A stretch of 64,000 nt of DNA from Reticulascus tulasneorum (Eukaryota > Ascomycota > Sordariomycetes > Glomerellales > Reticulascaceae): assembly GCA_001557505.1 (NCBI GenBank), contig LSAX01000007.1, positions 2,294,001-2,358,000 on the forward strand, in the 5' to 3' direction. Positions within the stretch are counted from its first letter, which is position 1. Every line of letters starts with the position of its first letter. The notes below the pieces were generated by a model. It had not been told where the DNA came from. It was given only the letters and a program-made list of their open reading frames with translations, and did not search any database. Below, piece by piece: positions 34,420 through 46,400 of this stretch. Both the position numbers and the translations under genes were made by a program.

Positions 34420-36219
34420 ATGGCTTTCGCAGGAGCATTTGTGCTCAATTTCCTCGCCCTCTGTGTCCTGCTCACGGCTCTGGGCTTCAGCATCTTCCTC
34501 CACCAGAATGTCGTCCTGGTATGGACGAGAGAGGGGTGTGCCATATTATCCAAGTACTCGCTTGTCGATCTTGAACGCTACTTCGGCCGCGATATCTGGA
34601 ATCAGATGTTCGCCACTGGCGGCTTCCTTGTTGGTAGCCTCGCCGTTATCGCCTTCAATTTGCAGGAGCGGTATCTCAAGCGCCTTGCTCGTCGGCGAGC
34701 TCTTCAGGGTGAAGGGCAAATGCCTTTTCTCATCCGACCTCTTACTCGGTCTTCGAAGGCAGACACAGCTCCTTTCTCGCTAAAGACCACCTCCCTCTTG
34801 AGCCTCATGGCCATTTCCGTCATCAGCTGCGTAGCTGCCGTCGCTGCCCTAGGGATGAGCCTCAGGCCCTTTACGACAGGCAGTCCACTGTCCCAGATCC
34901 GAACGCGGGACTTACACAGATTTCACTCTATTCCGTATCCGGTGACTGCGATTCGGGTCTCCAGTACCGACATGACCACAATCTTATACCACAGTGCCTT
35001 GCTGCGGACGATACAGGCAAACGATCCGCATCCCTGGGCCAGCCAGCGCCGCTTGACGAGCGATTACCTCATCGATGATACGGACAGTATCGGCCGAGGC
35101 AGATACTCAGACTTGCCCACCCGCGGTATCGGTGCCAACCCCGCAAAACTCGAGAGTACAAATCCCTACAAGCATTTTGCGACAGGGTTCACTGTGGAGT
35201 CGCTTTGGACCGACGCGATCGGGACCAACATCACGGCCACATGCCATAACGTAACCGACGAGTGGGACTGGTCGCACCGTGAGATGGACTGGGTCGCCGA
35301 CACCGACAGACTGCACGTTTTCGAAGTGCGTGCAAACGACGGTCGCCACCCTCTCGGCGCCGTCACGGTTGTTATCCGCGACCCGGAAGAGTTCGGCATG
35401 AGAACCTGGCTGCAAACCTGGCCGTCCCAGCGCGGCGAGCCCCAACCGGAGATGCTGCGTCAATTCTTCGTTGTGCCGCGGATCGTCCCCAAGATACAGA
35501 AGCCCGCATTTGGCAGGGAGGTGGGCCGTTTCATGATTGAGGTGACGGTGGTCGAGTGCAACTACGCGGGCCACGATGTGCGGCAAATCGTCCGCCTGGT
35601 CGACTCAAAGTCGCCCATTGAGTTTGACGGCGAACCCGAGGCCCTAGACCCCTTGTCGCGGGATGATATGTACCCGGCCGCTGCCGCCATCAGCCGAGTT
35701 TCCGGTCGCAACGGCGGGCCGGACGGCGGGGACGGCGGACCACTGATCAACGGAATAGTCGACGGCATGCAGGTGCAAGATCATTATAACAAAAGGCGCA
35801 TCAATCTCGTGCACCTTCTCGAGGACATCTTGACGGAAGTCGCGCAGGGATACTTCTCGGTCCTTCGGAGTGAGGTTGAACCATGGGGTGGCCCGTGGCC
35901 GGATGATGGGTCATGGGGCGAGTTGAAAGGCGTGGCTCTGAGGGTTGGCGGCTCCGGTTGGCCGTGGATCGGTGTTATCGCCGGGCTGGCAATACTGCCC
36001 CTCTTAGCGCTGGCGAGACTCACTCTCGCCGGTTTTGTGAGCATTTCCATGGAGTCACAGAGTGAACAGAGAGGTGGTCTCCGATTAGGGGGCCGCGGGC
36101 TAGTGAATGGGAGCCGAGCGGCGCTTATCCGGCCGATTCCACCGCCCAAGGATGATGACACGCCACCTCCTTACTCGGATGGAGAGGAGAACGATACTGT
36201 TCCAGGTATTAGGATCTAG
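34420..36219 (+). CDS. hypothetical four-TM protein with large loop and PPxY tail
   Basis: Intact single exon, 599 residues. Hydrophobic spans at about 3-26, 63-82, 122-146 and 511-537 enclose a long polar loop (about 150-505) that contains several NxS/T sequons (NITATCHNVT) and Cys, so it probably faces outside. The C-terminal tail after TM4 is Gly/Arg-rich and ends in DDDTPPPYSDGEEND, which holds a PPxY motif, the usual docking site for WW domains of Rsp5/Nedd4-type ubiquitin ligases and their adaptors. I do not recognise a named family; related fungal proteins are generally annotated hypothetical. The ATG follows a CAGCCATC context. GC content and codon use look like an ordinary active gene. 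Confidence 0.8.
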   Translation: MAFAGAFVLNFLALCVLLTALGFSIFLHQNVVLVWTREGCAILSKYSLVDLERYFGRDIWNQMFATGGFLVGSLAVIAFNLQERYLKRLARRRALQGEGQMPFLIRPLTRSSKADTAPFSLKTTSLLSLMAISVISCVAAVAALGMSLRPFTTGSPLSQIRTRDLHRFHSIPYPVTAIRVSSTDMTTILYHSALLRTIQANDPHPWASQRRLTSDYLIDDTDSIGRGRYSDLPTRGIGANPAKLESTNPYKHFATGFTVESLWTDAIGTNITATCHNVTDEWDWSHREMDWVADTDRLHVFEVRANDGRHPLGAVTVVIRDPEEFGMRTWLQTWPSQRGEPQPEMLRQFFVVPRIVPKIQKPAFGREVGRFMIEVTVVECNYAGHDVRQIVRLVDSKSPIEFDGEPEALDPLSRDDMYPAAAAISRVSGRNGGPDGGDGGPLINGIVDGMQVQDHYNKRRINLVHLLEDILTEVAQGYFSVLRSEVEPWGGPWPDDGSWGELKGVALRVGGSGWPWIGVIAGLAILPLLALARLTLAGFVSISMESQSEQRGGLRLGGRGLVNGSRAALIRPIPPPKDDDTPPPYSDGEENDTVPGIRI

Positions 36220-36985
36220 CAGCCCGAAAACTAGGCTGTTTTTCTCCTTTTACAATACAGAGAAGCTACCCCATGCGTGGATCGTATTCCTCCTTAGTGG
36301 TTGTCTATCATTGCTCCTTGACTAACATTTGGATGCCCAGAAATGTGTTTTATAACAATATTAGTAATTAACTACTTATACAACACAAGTTTGTAGAGTA
36401 CTTCTCGGGATAACCGGCAGAACCTCGTATCACAGCCCGTAGAAATGCAGATAGAACATCCTTTGCCCTCGTTCTAGCTGGCGATATCCCCTAGGTACTT
36501 TAGAATAAGAAATCCAACAGCAATAGCATTAGTATACCACTCTTCTATCCTAGTGACGTCGCAAGCCACCCACAGGAGCTTCGAATCAGTAGTGAGTATA
36601 ATATAAGGTTGCTCTTGTACATCCTTTTCAATGATTGCCAGAAGTTACCTACGAAGTGAAGTTATGATGAATCTTACCAAGCTTAATGTTGGTCTAGCCA
36701 CGCTGGCCGATTTGTTCGTCCACCAGACACGAGATTTACTACATAGCAATAAGACCAATCCAGACCCGAGACTGGCGGGGAGGAATAAACGTCCGGCTGA
36801 CTGACCTGGAGATGCGGGGTGGGTCCTGAACGGGCAACATCTTTCAGCCCCGACGCGCGTCACTTCAAGATCTTTCGATTTGCGTCACTTCATTCTTTAA
36901 GAACAAGTCTTCCTCCAAATCTAACCATGATACTCAAGTCATCGTGTTGCGCGGGGACTCAAGGGCCTTGTAATCCTTCCCGAGA
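36220..36985. other. intergenic region
   Basis: No gene seen. 36330-36660 is AT-rich with many TA steps and may be old repeat DNA. The following gene starts at 36986. Confidence 0.35.
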
Positions 36986-38173
36986 ATGGCGAATTCATTG
37001 AGTTCGGAGCCGCCCCGGGGGTCCGCGATCCGCTTGCGAGACCATTACCTTGACAACTACCGCTCGTTCTTAGTCATCTGCGTAATTCTACTACATACTT
37101 CCATTGCCTATGGCGGACCCGGAGCTTGGATGTATCATTCGCGACTACATTCGCAATCAACGACGCTGCTTGTCTTCAATGCAGTCGTAGCTACCTTCAC
37201 CCTAGGCGCCTTCTTCTTCATCTCAGGACACCTCTCAGCGCTATCCATAAAGCGGAAAAACACATGGCAGTTCGTTGGTGATAAGCTCCTTCGGCTTGGA
37301 GTGCCAGCAGTTCTTTACACGATATTTCTTGCTCCACTGGCTGTAATCTTGCAGCGGATGTTCCTACCCAGTGACGAGACGCCGACCAGCCTGCCAACGA
37401 TTATAGATATGTATCTGGAGCAGTGGAGGAAGACGCGAGGAATTCGTGGGCCCGTATGGTACTGCGTCGCTCTTTTGGCATTCGACTGCTTCTATGCCAT
37501 AGTTTGGCGCCGGTTGTTTTCCTCCCCTCCCAACAGCCAGGAAGCCAACGCAATGGAATCGCAGACAAAGAAGATATCAGGCGCCACACTCCTAACCGGC
37601 ATTTTGGCCGTCGTAGTATCCTCATTCATTGTTAGACTGAGATATCCAATCAGCTACCGGGATCCCGTCTTCAATATCTGCATCGGTACTGTCCCGCAGT
37701 TCATCGGCGCCTACGCCTTAGGACATGCTGTTTCCTCGCCTTCAGATGTCTCCGATGCGCTTGCAAACATCGCCTGGCCACTTTTAATCATCAATATCCC
37801 TGCCACAATTATTCTATTTGGCTATTTTCTCCGCGATACTGCCGGCATGGACCGTTCCATATATGCAGGGGGCTTCAACGGGTTCGCCGCCGCATATGCT
37901 GCATGGAATGACGTGACTGGATTTCTCATGTTTGCTAGGTTGCTTCGGTTCTTTCAGAAGTACTGCAACAGTCAATGGGGCTCATCCTCCCGCTACTCGT
38001 ACGGAGCTTTCTTGGTCCATCCACCTACTTGTGTAGCAATCATGGTAGCCTTGGATTCGTGGTGGGTTCCAGGTGTGCTTAAAGCTGTCATTGTTGGGGG
38101 TTTAAGCATTCTTGCGTCTTGGTTTGTCGCCTGGCCAGTCGTACTTATGCCTGGTTTGAGGAACATACTATGA
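36986..38173 (+). CDS. acyltransferase-3 family membrane protein
   Basis: Intact single exon, 395 residues, with about ten hydrophobic helices. It opens with RDHYLDNYRSFLVICVILLHTSIAYGG. The His after the first TM and the preceding Arg/Asp fit the acyltransferase-3 (OafA/NolL-type) signature. AFFFISGHLSALSIKRK is the second family block, then DKLLRLGVPAVLYTIFLAP and RGPVWYCVALLAFDCFYA. The C-terminal YSYGAFLVHPPTC block is also typical. These enzymes move acyl groups from a cytosolic donor to sugars or small molecules across membranes. The acceptor is unknown, and no biosynthetic cluster surrounds the gene. Confidence 0.85.
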   Translation: MANSLSSEPPRGSAIRLRDHYLDNYRSFLVICVILLHTSIAYGGPGAWMYHSRLHSQSTTLLVFNAVVATFTLGAFFFISGHLSALSIKRKNTWQFVGDKLLRLGVPAVLYTIFLAPLAVILQRMFLPSDETPTSLPTIIDMYLEQWRKTRGIRGPVWYCVALLAFDCFYAIVWRRLFSSPPNSQEANAMESQTKKISGATLLTGILAVVVSSFIVRLRYPISYRDPVFNICIGTVPQFIGAYALGHAVSSPSDVSDALANIAWPLLIINIPATIILFGYFLRDTAGMDRSIYAGGFNGFAAAYAAWNDVTGFLMFARLLRFFQKYCNSQWGSSSRYSYGAFLVHPPTCVAIMVALDSWWVPGVLKAVIVGGLSILASWFVAWPVVLMPGLRNIL

Positions 38174-38350
38174 ATATTATAAATGCCTACAGGTTGGCTC
38201 TAGCGCCCGTGTCATAGCTAAATTAAACCATCGCAATAGCCACTGTCGTGCTGAGGCTGCCTAGCTTGGCCAGCCGTGTCGCATATACAGTGCTCAGTTT
38301 ATCTGCCAGGCCCACGATGCTATTTCAAGTAGGATAACAGTCTCCTCGGT

Positions 38351-38450
38351 TCAAGATAGCGTTGGCGCCAGAGCAACAAATCCCGGTTCGCGATAATACG
38401 TCAAGATAGATGTGGCACCTAAGCAACAAATCCTAGTTTACGATAGTACT
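38351..38450. repeat. two tandem 50-bp units
   Basis: 38351-38400 and 38401-38450 both begin TCAAGATAG and share AGCAACAAATCC at the same offset. I count 38 of 50 matching positions. Seven of the twelve differences are transitions, and the second copy carries the A or T state at six of these, a C-to-T/G-to-A pattern like repeat-induced point mutation. They lie downstream of the acyltransferase gene and upstream of the end of the LysM/WSC gene. Confidence 0.6.
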
Positions 38451-38677
38451 TCGAGTTTAACTGCACAAGAATATTTGCCGCCATGATAGAGAATAAGGAG
38501 GGCTAGTCATAAAGGTGAAGAGTAGCAAGCTAACCTTATCATACCCGAGATCTCTCAGAAGCCTCATTTCGTAGTGGGCTCTACTTATAGGTGGCTTGCT
38601 AAATCTTATGGCGGGAGGGCGGACTACTGAGTAATAGAATAGTTGATACGTAGTAGTCTGTAGGCGGGAGGGGAAGC

Positions 38678-41600
38678 CTAATTCCACAAGTAAATGCTAA
38701 GCCTGCTCCTTGCTCCGCAGACCTGGTCTGGATTACCAGCGCAGTCCATGTTACACTCGCCCTCTGGCGCGGACACGGAACCGGCTGCGCGTTGCGTCCC
38801 ACAAAAGCACTCGCTGCCGAATTGTACACCGAACATCTTATTGCTCCTGTCAATGCAAAATTTGGCACACTTCTCGATTGTCATAGCTGTATCGCCTATA
38901 ATGTTTGCTGCATATAAGAGGTAATGTCAGCGGGACCGACTGCCTGTGCAGCTAATAAGGAAGAGCACGTATGACTCACGTCCGGTTAGAGCTCGCGTTG
39001 TGATCTCCGTAAAACAGCCTTGATACCGGAAGTTCATTGGCGGCGTGGTGGCAGACTTGCTATAGAGGTTAAGTCTGTTTGCGGCACCGCATGTCTGGGC
39101 TGAGTTGCCAGAACAAGGCGCGCTGCAATCTGAAGTCGCTGTTGCCACGGCTCCGATGCCGAGATTATTGCCGCAGAAACACTCCCGCCCATTTTGCACG
39201 CCGAAATGAGCGGTGTTCCGCTGTATGAAGCAAAAGTCGGCGCAGAAAGCCACGGTCATTGAGTTGCTCGCTGTATTAGCGATGCCAAGGGCCCGAGTGT
39301 TTGTTCCTTCAGTATAGCATCCGTAATGCCGGTAACCTATCGCCGGCGGGCGATCAGGCCGTCCGTAAACGTTGAGGCGGCTGTTACCTCCGCAAATTTG
39401 GCCGTTGTTGCCTGTACAGGCCATGTTGCATTCTTGATTGGGTGCCTGGACGCTTCCAACTGTGAGCGCGTCACCGCACCAACACTCTCTGCCAAATTGG
39501 ACACCGAAAAGTGAGCGGCCACGGTCTACAATGCAATAGACTGCGCAATACTCTATGGTCATGGACTGGTGCCCCGTGATTCCCGCATAACTTAAAGCTC
39601 GTGTGGGGACCTCGGTGAAGCACCCGTACAATTGGTACGACGGGCGGGTGAATATTCCAGTGCACACATACGTGCTAGCCCACAGGCCGCCGCAGGTATT
39701 GCTAATTCCAGTATTCCAGGAATAGAGCTGTGCGAGTGTGATGCTGTTCCTAGTCGCAATTACTTGGCATGTATCGCCTGCTCTTACCAAATCGAATTTA
39801 TAGCAGTTGCTTACTACACCAGGCTGTGTGGGTGTCGGAGTTGGAATACCGTTGGTTGACGTGGAAGTAGTTGTCCTAGTGCTGCTGGTAGCTCCTGTGG
39901 ATGATGGACCCGGTGTGAGCGGCCTGCTTGTCGAGCTCGTCGAAGTTCTTGGAACTGCTTGTGAGGTTGTCGTTTGGTGCGGTACGTTTGTTCCATTGAC
40001 TGGCGCAACGCTAGCGTGCATATTGTTAATTTGCGAGAAGGGTAAGAATTGTAGAACTTCACTGACCAGTACGCTCTTCCAATAGCCAAATTGGAGCACT
40101 CCGAGTCAATAGTGGGATTCAGATCTAAGTTCACCACCAAGTTAGGAAGATCATCTGATCACAATCCCATCTTTTTCAAAGCTTCTCCGGCAATGTACTT
40201 TGACGTACCTATAAATTGCGAAAAGCTAATCTTGTATCTGATCGTCAATTCTGGACAAGTGTCTGTGCCAGTGATGATGTGATATAACCCGCAATTCCCG
40301 ATAGTCCGTGGAGGTGTAGGCGCGGCAGGTGTTCTAAACGTCGTTTCAAGTCTGTTAGCATACTTTCATATTGCAGGTTGAATGATTCTATTGTCGACTC
40401 GGGGTATCTGCCAGGAAAGAGAACTAACGCCGTAGTCGTGAAGACGGTAGGATGTGCAACCGATACCACACTTGGCGTATAGTCACCTCTAGCAGGACTG
40501 CATGAAGCATATCAGCTTTACACAAGTATTTGGGTAGGAATAGGTAAGCGCCTGCATCTTGCCAGATACACTCAGTCTTACCCCTTACAAACAGTATCGC
40601 CGCCAACAATATTCGTTGTTCGACTCATATGCAAGTTCCACGTCAGAAACTGCAAAAGGGTAACCCCTGGCAAGGTTCCAGAGTTGATAAGCTCGGCCAC
40701 CGAAATGGTTTCATTGATGACGACAATCGGGCAGCGCAATGGAAGGCATAACTTCTGGCCTGCGACACTAAGACATGTCATCCCTTCGTTCATATTTCTG
40801 AGCCCAGCCATTGGGAGAGAATTCCGCACAACAAAGGATTTGCAGGTGTCGGTGGCAGTAGTAGGCACGACCGTTGTGCTCGGGCAGAGCGACCAATTCT
40901 TTTCTGGAGGCTCAGTTTCCTCTCGCCTAAGCGTAATCAGAATGCCTGAAATCAAACCAGGAGCGTCTTTTCTTGAACCTCGTATTTGGGGGAGGGGGGA
41001 GGGGGGAGGGGGGCGCAACTTACACCGCAAAGTAGGTTCCAGAGAGGTTTTTATATGGGGTGACAATAGCATCTGCGCCCGTGATTCCACAATTTCTCAC
41101 AATGTTTGTCCAAATCTGTTGCTCGATCTCACTTGAGTCCAAGAAGTCAACAGTGAACACAACAGCACCAGCAAGCGATTTGAGCTGGGCGTGGGCTCGT
41201 AACTTACGTCCAAACTCTTTGGCCGTATCGGCTCCCAAATTGCAGCGCCCATGGTTTCCTGGCGCAGTTAGCTCAAGAAACAGGGAAAGACATTGGAGAA
41301 ATTTTTACCAAAAGCAGCGCTGGCACTGAACTTGCAGAGGATACTCATCATAATTCATTAACCTGTCCCACCCAAAAGTCCCTCTATTCGTCTGTGCCAT
41401 AACATCAGTGCGATCCATCCACACATCATTCGGGGCCTTGGGCGCAGACCCCGGGAACATCCACGGTGGAAGCCCCCCGGTAGAGTTGTCAACAGGCTGA
41501 GAATCGATTGTGACGCAAGTACCGAGCCCATCATAATAACACTTAGGGGGGATGGTTGGCCACGTAGCAGAACCGTTGGCGACAAGAGTGCGAACATCGA

Positions 41601-42196
41601 AGCTAACAAACAAAGAAGAAATGACGTTTAGCACTGCTCGCATCACAAACAAGCTCCAGCTGGTTGAGCCATAACCATACGCAGAGCTCAAGAATAAGTA
41701 GAACTCACGTTGACTTGACGTCGCGACAGAACCGAGAATTGGTGCTCTCACTCTCTCTAAGACATAGCTGACTGGTCCGATAGCGTATCAACGAACCGAA
41801 GTCGGAAAATGAGGTATTCCCAAGCTGGTTCGTAAACCGGTCGTTCTGGCACGACTGGCTGAGTCTGGTAGCTAGAATCTGGGAATCGGACAGACAAGAA
41901 GATGTGCAAAGCGCCTGCAGCATCGTTGTGTTCCAGCCTAGTCGATTTTAGCCTGAGCTGGACTAAATTTCGCTTACAAATAGTCTCTCGCTTTGGGTTG
42001 ACTTACGAATGGCGTAGTCGGGATAAGTGAGCATGTGAATAGTCCGAGGACAGTTCAGCGTCGTGTTCAACGCAGCATCGCAACCAGCGGTGATGTTCGT
42101 TGTAAGGAACAGCTGTCGCTGCCTACCCTCGAACAGCTTGCGCTGTGCTGACACCCTTGTAGCGCAGAATAAGATGAGCACTGAGAAGAGCATCAT
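38678..42196 (-). CDS. secreted LysM/WSC multidomain protein
   Basis: Eleven exons joined by hand: 42196-42007, 41937-41709, 41602-41309, 41258-41208, 41131-41024, 40926-40582, 40497-40429, 40333-40209, 40124-40067, 40010-38980 and 38907-38678. All introns are GT..AG and the sum is 2730 nt, 909 residues in one frame. Signal peptide MMLFSVLILFCATRVSA. The next about 290 residues hold the Cys-patterned N-terminal region common to fungal LysM proteins (MLQALCTSSC, YPLQVQCQRC). A degenerate LysM follows (about 365-405), then clear LysMs at about 437-492 (NCGLYHIITGTDTCPELT) and 559-606 (NCYKFDLVRAGDTCQVIA), separated by Ser/Thr/Pro linkers. Three WSC domains (about 612-700, 704-795, 803-905) end the protein, each with YGCFTE-, FGVQFGRECWCG- and CNMACTGN-type blocks. 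LysM binds chitin and WSC binds wall glycans, so the role is chitin or wall binding outside the cell. It is head-to-head with the chitinase. Confidence 0.88.
40987..41013. repeat. G-rich 7-bp tandem repeat inside intron 5 of the LysM/WSC gene
   Basis: Runs of five to six G separated by single A, about four units on the plus strand. On the transcribed strand this reads as C-runs immediately after the donor GTAAGTTG. It has G-quadruplex potential on the template DNA strand. Confidence 0.75.
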
Positions 42197-43424
42197 GATG
42201 ATGTTGATTCAAGCTCCCTCTCCGAGTCGTATGGCTAAGTAACTCGCGAACACCCTCATGAGATTGATATGTTAAGTTCTTAATCCTTCTCTTAAAATTG
42301 GAGATGCAATACAGGTATAACAGCCAGATCAGTAGTAACGTGCCCAAGACATTTGGTGGGCTTCTCCTCGCTTCTCATTCATGGGGGGCAGCCTGTAGTC
42401 CCCCACCTTTGGCCGTTCTCTCAGCTGCTGATGATAAATTTTCCCGTTCAGATGCAACAAACTTACCTGTTTTTGTGTGTCACATGGACAGGGAAGAAAG
42501 TGATGAGAATGAAGCCAAGATTGTAACCTCAATTCTTTGAGCAACCTGGGTTGCAATCACTCCAGGTACGCTACCAGGCAACCAAGCTTCAGCGATGCCC
42601 GCCGTCCGGATCAAGTCACAATATGAACTAATAGTCCGAATTCAGATGTATGCCCAGCAATCTACCAGGACTATTACTGCTTGGGTGCCAATGCGTGCGT
42701 GTGCGTGTATGTGATGGTAAGTTGCGTTGGTTGTTGGGTGTTGATCGCGTACGCTGGTTGGTGGGATGCGTGGCTGTGGTTTCTCAATTCGGATTATTGA
42801 TGGAGTCATCGCGACCCCTGCCACAGCCAGCTTAGCGTGCTCAGCGGGGCTTCCGGCAGCCTATGTCGAACTTTTGTAAGTCAGGGGATACTAGCGAGCA
42901 AGCTTCGGTGTCACAAGTCAACCGCACTCATATCTATCCAAGTCAGTTAAAGGTATAGCCTGACAAAGAGTATTGCATACATCCAAGGCCAAGGAGGCGG
43001 TGGCACGATGCTTGGTCATTATTCCCCCCACGGCGCTTGAGAACCTAGTAACTGCCAAGCACCATGATAAGCTTACGGCAAGGTGATTTACAGGCAATAG
43101 TTACAGTTCTCCTCATGCGCGGGCAAGAATGAGTGAAGAAATTGCGATACTCCAGTTGCAACGACAGGTCATGCGACATGAATTACATTGCATTTGCTTC
43201 AGGCAATACATACCGCTCTAAACCTATCCAAGCTCATCCTTGCAAGTGAATAAGTGAGTGAACGGCATCAGCAGTCAGGCCTCAGGCAACTGATGAATGG
43301 CAAAAGATTTTGATGTCGTCCTTCATTGCGCTGCTAGAGTCCTCGGTCAACTTCAGATCAGATATCCAGCAACTATCTTTGCCTTTACAAAGCCACAAGT
43401 TGGTTGCATTTTTCTTTCATCACA
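42197..43424. promoter_or_regulatory. shared divergent promoter region of the LysM/WSC and chitinase genes
   Basis: 1228 bp separate the two start codons, and I find no gene of its own in it. A GT-rich stretch (TGCGTGCGTGTGCGTGTATG) occurs near 42693-42712. The arrangement suggests coordinated expression, but I can name no proven regulator site. Confidence 0.5.
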
Positions 43425-46400
43425 ATGCAGATCATGAAGCAGCGGTTTTTCGGCTGCCTCTTCGTTTTCTTTCACCTCGCCAGCCTCATCCAGGCCCAAT
43501 GCTCCGCATCGAATCCGTGTGCCGAAGGATGTTGCTCAAAATGGGGAAACTGCGGCTATGGGCCCGAGTTCTGCGGCTCTGGGAATTGCACGAGTACTTG
43601 CAACGCGGTTGCTCCTTGCGGACGTATGTGGCGACTTCAACTCCCCGGACAGTCTCTGGATGGGCTCCCCAAGTACTGATCATGGCTCTCTAGGGTACGC
43701 GGCTCCGGGCAAGGAGAAGTGCCCCCTCAATGTCTGCTGCTCGACCTGGGGCCATTGCGGAACGACCTCGGAGTTCTGCGGCGCCGGATGCCAAAATGGC
43801 TGCGTTCCCCCTTCGCCACCGTGAGTTCGGCACTCCCAGATGAATTCGGGAGCGCATGAGATGAAGAGAGTTAACATTAATGCCGTAGGACATGCAATCC
43901 TAACAGTGGGTCCACAGATCTGAAGACAATCGGCTACTTCTCAAGCTGGGCCCATAACCGCGCGGGCTGTGCCTGGACACCAGAGAACATCAACCCTGCG
44001 CTGCTGACCCATATCAACTTCGCGTTTGCCCTCATTGGAGCGGACAACCGAATCGCGTCCATGAGTGCTGCAGACACAGACTTGTACCGCCGGACCACGA
44101 ATCTGAAGCTTCGAAACCCCGCGCTGAAGGTATACATCGCTGTTGGCGGCTGGGATGCCGGTAGCCCAATGTTCAGTAATATGGCTAGGACACAGGCATC
44201 CCGGGCCACATTTATCCAGTCGGTCATCCAATTCATGGACATGTATGCATTCGACGGCATTGATCTTGACTGGGAGTACCCCACAGCTGAGGATCGTGAC
44301 GGTTCGCCAGCGGACACGGAGAATTATGTGTTACTCGTGAAAGAACTGAGAACCGCTTTGGGGAGAACCAAGGGAATCACAGTGGCAATTCCTGCGTCAT
44401 TTTGTGAGTTGCTTTCCCCCTCACAAGCCACTTTCCAGCATGCGATGAGAGAGCTGATATCTGGCACCTAACCCTTTTAAGGGTACCTGCAGCATTTCAA
44501 TCTTGCCGGCATGGCTCCATCAGTAGACTGGTTCAATGTTATGAGCTATGATATCCATGGGACATGGGACGGCAACAGCAAGTGGACGGAGAAGGTCGTG
44601 CAACCGCACACTAACCTCAGCGGTAAGACCGCCATCAATATGCGAAGGTAGAATCGTAAAACAGCTGACTGTCGATCTGGTTTTTTATAGAAATCGACGA
44701 CGGATTGAACCTCATCTGGAAAGCTGGAGTGAGCCCCTACCAGGTGGTGTTAGGCCTCGCATTCTATGGCCGGTCTTTCACGCTCAAAGATCCCAGTTGT
44801 AAGGATCCTATGTGTCCATTCATGAGCGGCGGTGACCCAGGGCCGTGCAGCAGGACTGCCGGGATCCTCTCCAACGCAGAAATATCTGCCATCATCGCTG
44901 CTACCGGTGCCAACCCGGTATTTGATCAAGCTGCTGGTGTGAAATGGATCTCTTGGGGTGGAAACCAGTGGTAAGTTACAACGAGCGCGTTTGAGTTAAG
45001 GCGGAGAGCGCGTGTGAGCTCCTGACTGACTCCGAGTGAACTTGGGTTGTAGGGTGTCATATGACGACTTCGACACATTTCGTCTAAAGAAAATATTTGC
45101 CAACACGCGTTGTCTCGCTGGAACTATGATATGGGCGCTGGATTGGGACGTTAAGTCCGCAACGTCTCTTCAAGCTCTCGCTGGCTCCAGTAAACGGGGT
45201 CTCATGAACCCTGCATTTAACCCTATAGGGACGTTTCAAAGGGATCTCGCTGTCAAGGAACAGAACCGGGCAGCTCTCGTGAGTTGCTTCATAATACGTG
45301 GGTATCCTCTTTGCTAACGCATGACTGATCAGTTAGTGGTCATATCGACCTGCCTAGCCAGAGATTGTCCACCGGGGTTCAGACGCTTAACATCGAACTT
45401 TGGAGCGGTTAGTGCTTTGTTTTAAAAGCACTCTTCTCTAGGCTAGTCAGAGTACATACACTGACAAGTCTGCATTGTTAGTGGACATACCTCGATAATC
45501 AGTTGGAAGACTGCGACTATGGCCTTAATTTCGGAAGCAACGGTCCTCCGCGGAGACTTCTCTGTATTGAGGATGATGTAGAGGTCGAAGGTTGCGCATG
45601 GACAGGCGATAAGTGGGGATGCCCAGAGGGATGTCCCGCCGGCAGCATCCAACTGGCGGCCAATAGGGCCTACGATATCTCTAACGCGGGTGGTTTTCTC
45701 CAACCAAACACGCCCCGGTACTGTCCGCCAGGCGAGTGGAGCTCATACGTGAGTAACGACTATTAACGCTTGGCATCCCCTTGGGTTAGGATCTCAGTAA
45801 CTAACCAGCGTGACTATCATCCGCTTCAGTGCTGTCGCAGTGTTAGATCAAAGCAACAGCTAGAGCGGTGTGACATCACAGATTTCGGGTCCTCAATATC
45901 AACAGGTGGTTTGACAGGAGCGTTGATAAACGCAGCGGAGGTTATACGGCGCAGGGCTTTGGTAGTGGCCCAGCAGGAGAGCAGCATCAGCAACCCTAGT
46001 GGCCAAGACATAAATGATAACGACGGTCCGGCAGATCCAAACGTCGGGCGTGATGAAATCACCCTGAAGAGACGCGCGGGCTGGAACCAGTACTTCACCC
46101 CGGATGAGTGTGACTATATCAGAGGTAGTCTAGACCAAGCCGTCCGCGGGAGTGGTGCCATTGCATACCAACTTCCTTCCTGGTGGCTCCTTGGTACCGG
46201 ATCGGAACCCATGCTCGACTGGCCGGACGAGCCGCCGGTCGCCGATGACTGCCAGATAACGATAACCGCTCACCAAACCGTAACCCAGACTGTGGTAAGA
46301 GTGAGAGGATGCGATGGCCTCCGTGCCCCGCAGGCGTGCATGAACTACCGGTCTGTGGCGCAGAACATGGCAAGATTCAACATGCACCCACCTGGTGTGG

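Noticed and set aside
40245..40469. 74-codon minus frame within the LysM/WSC gene
   Set aside because: It reads through an intron; splicing 40334-40428 yields a proper LysM instead.
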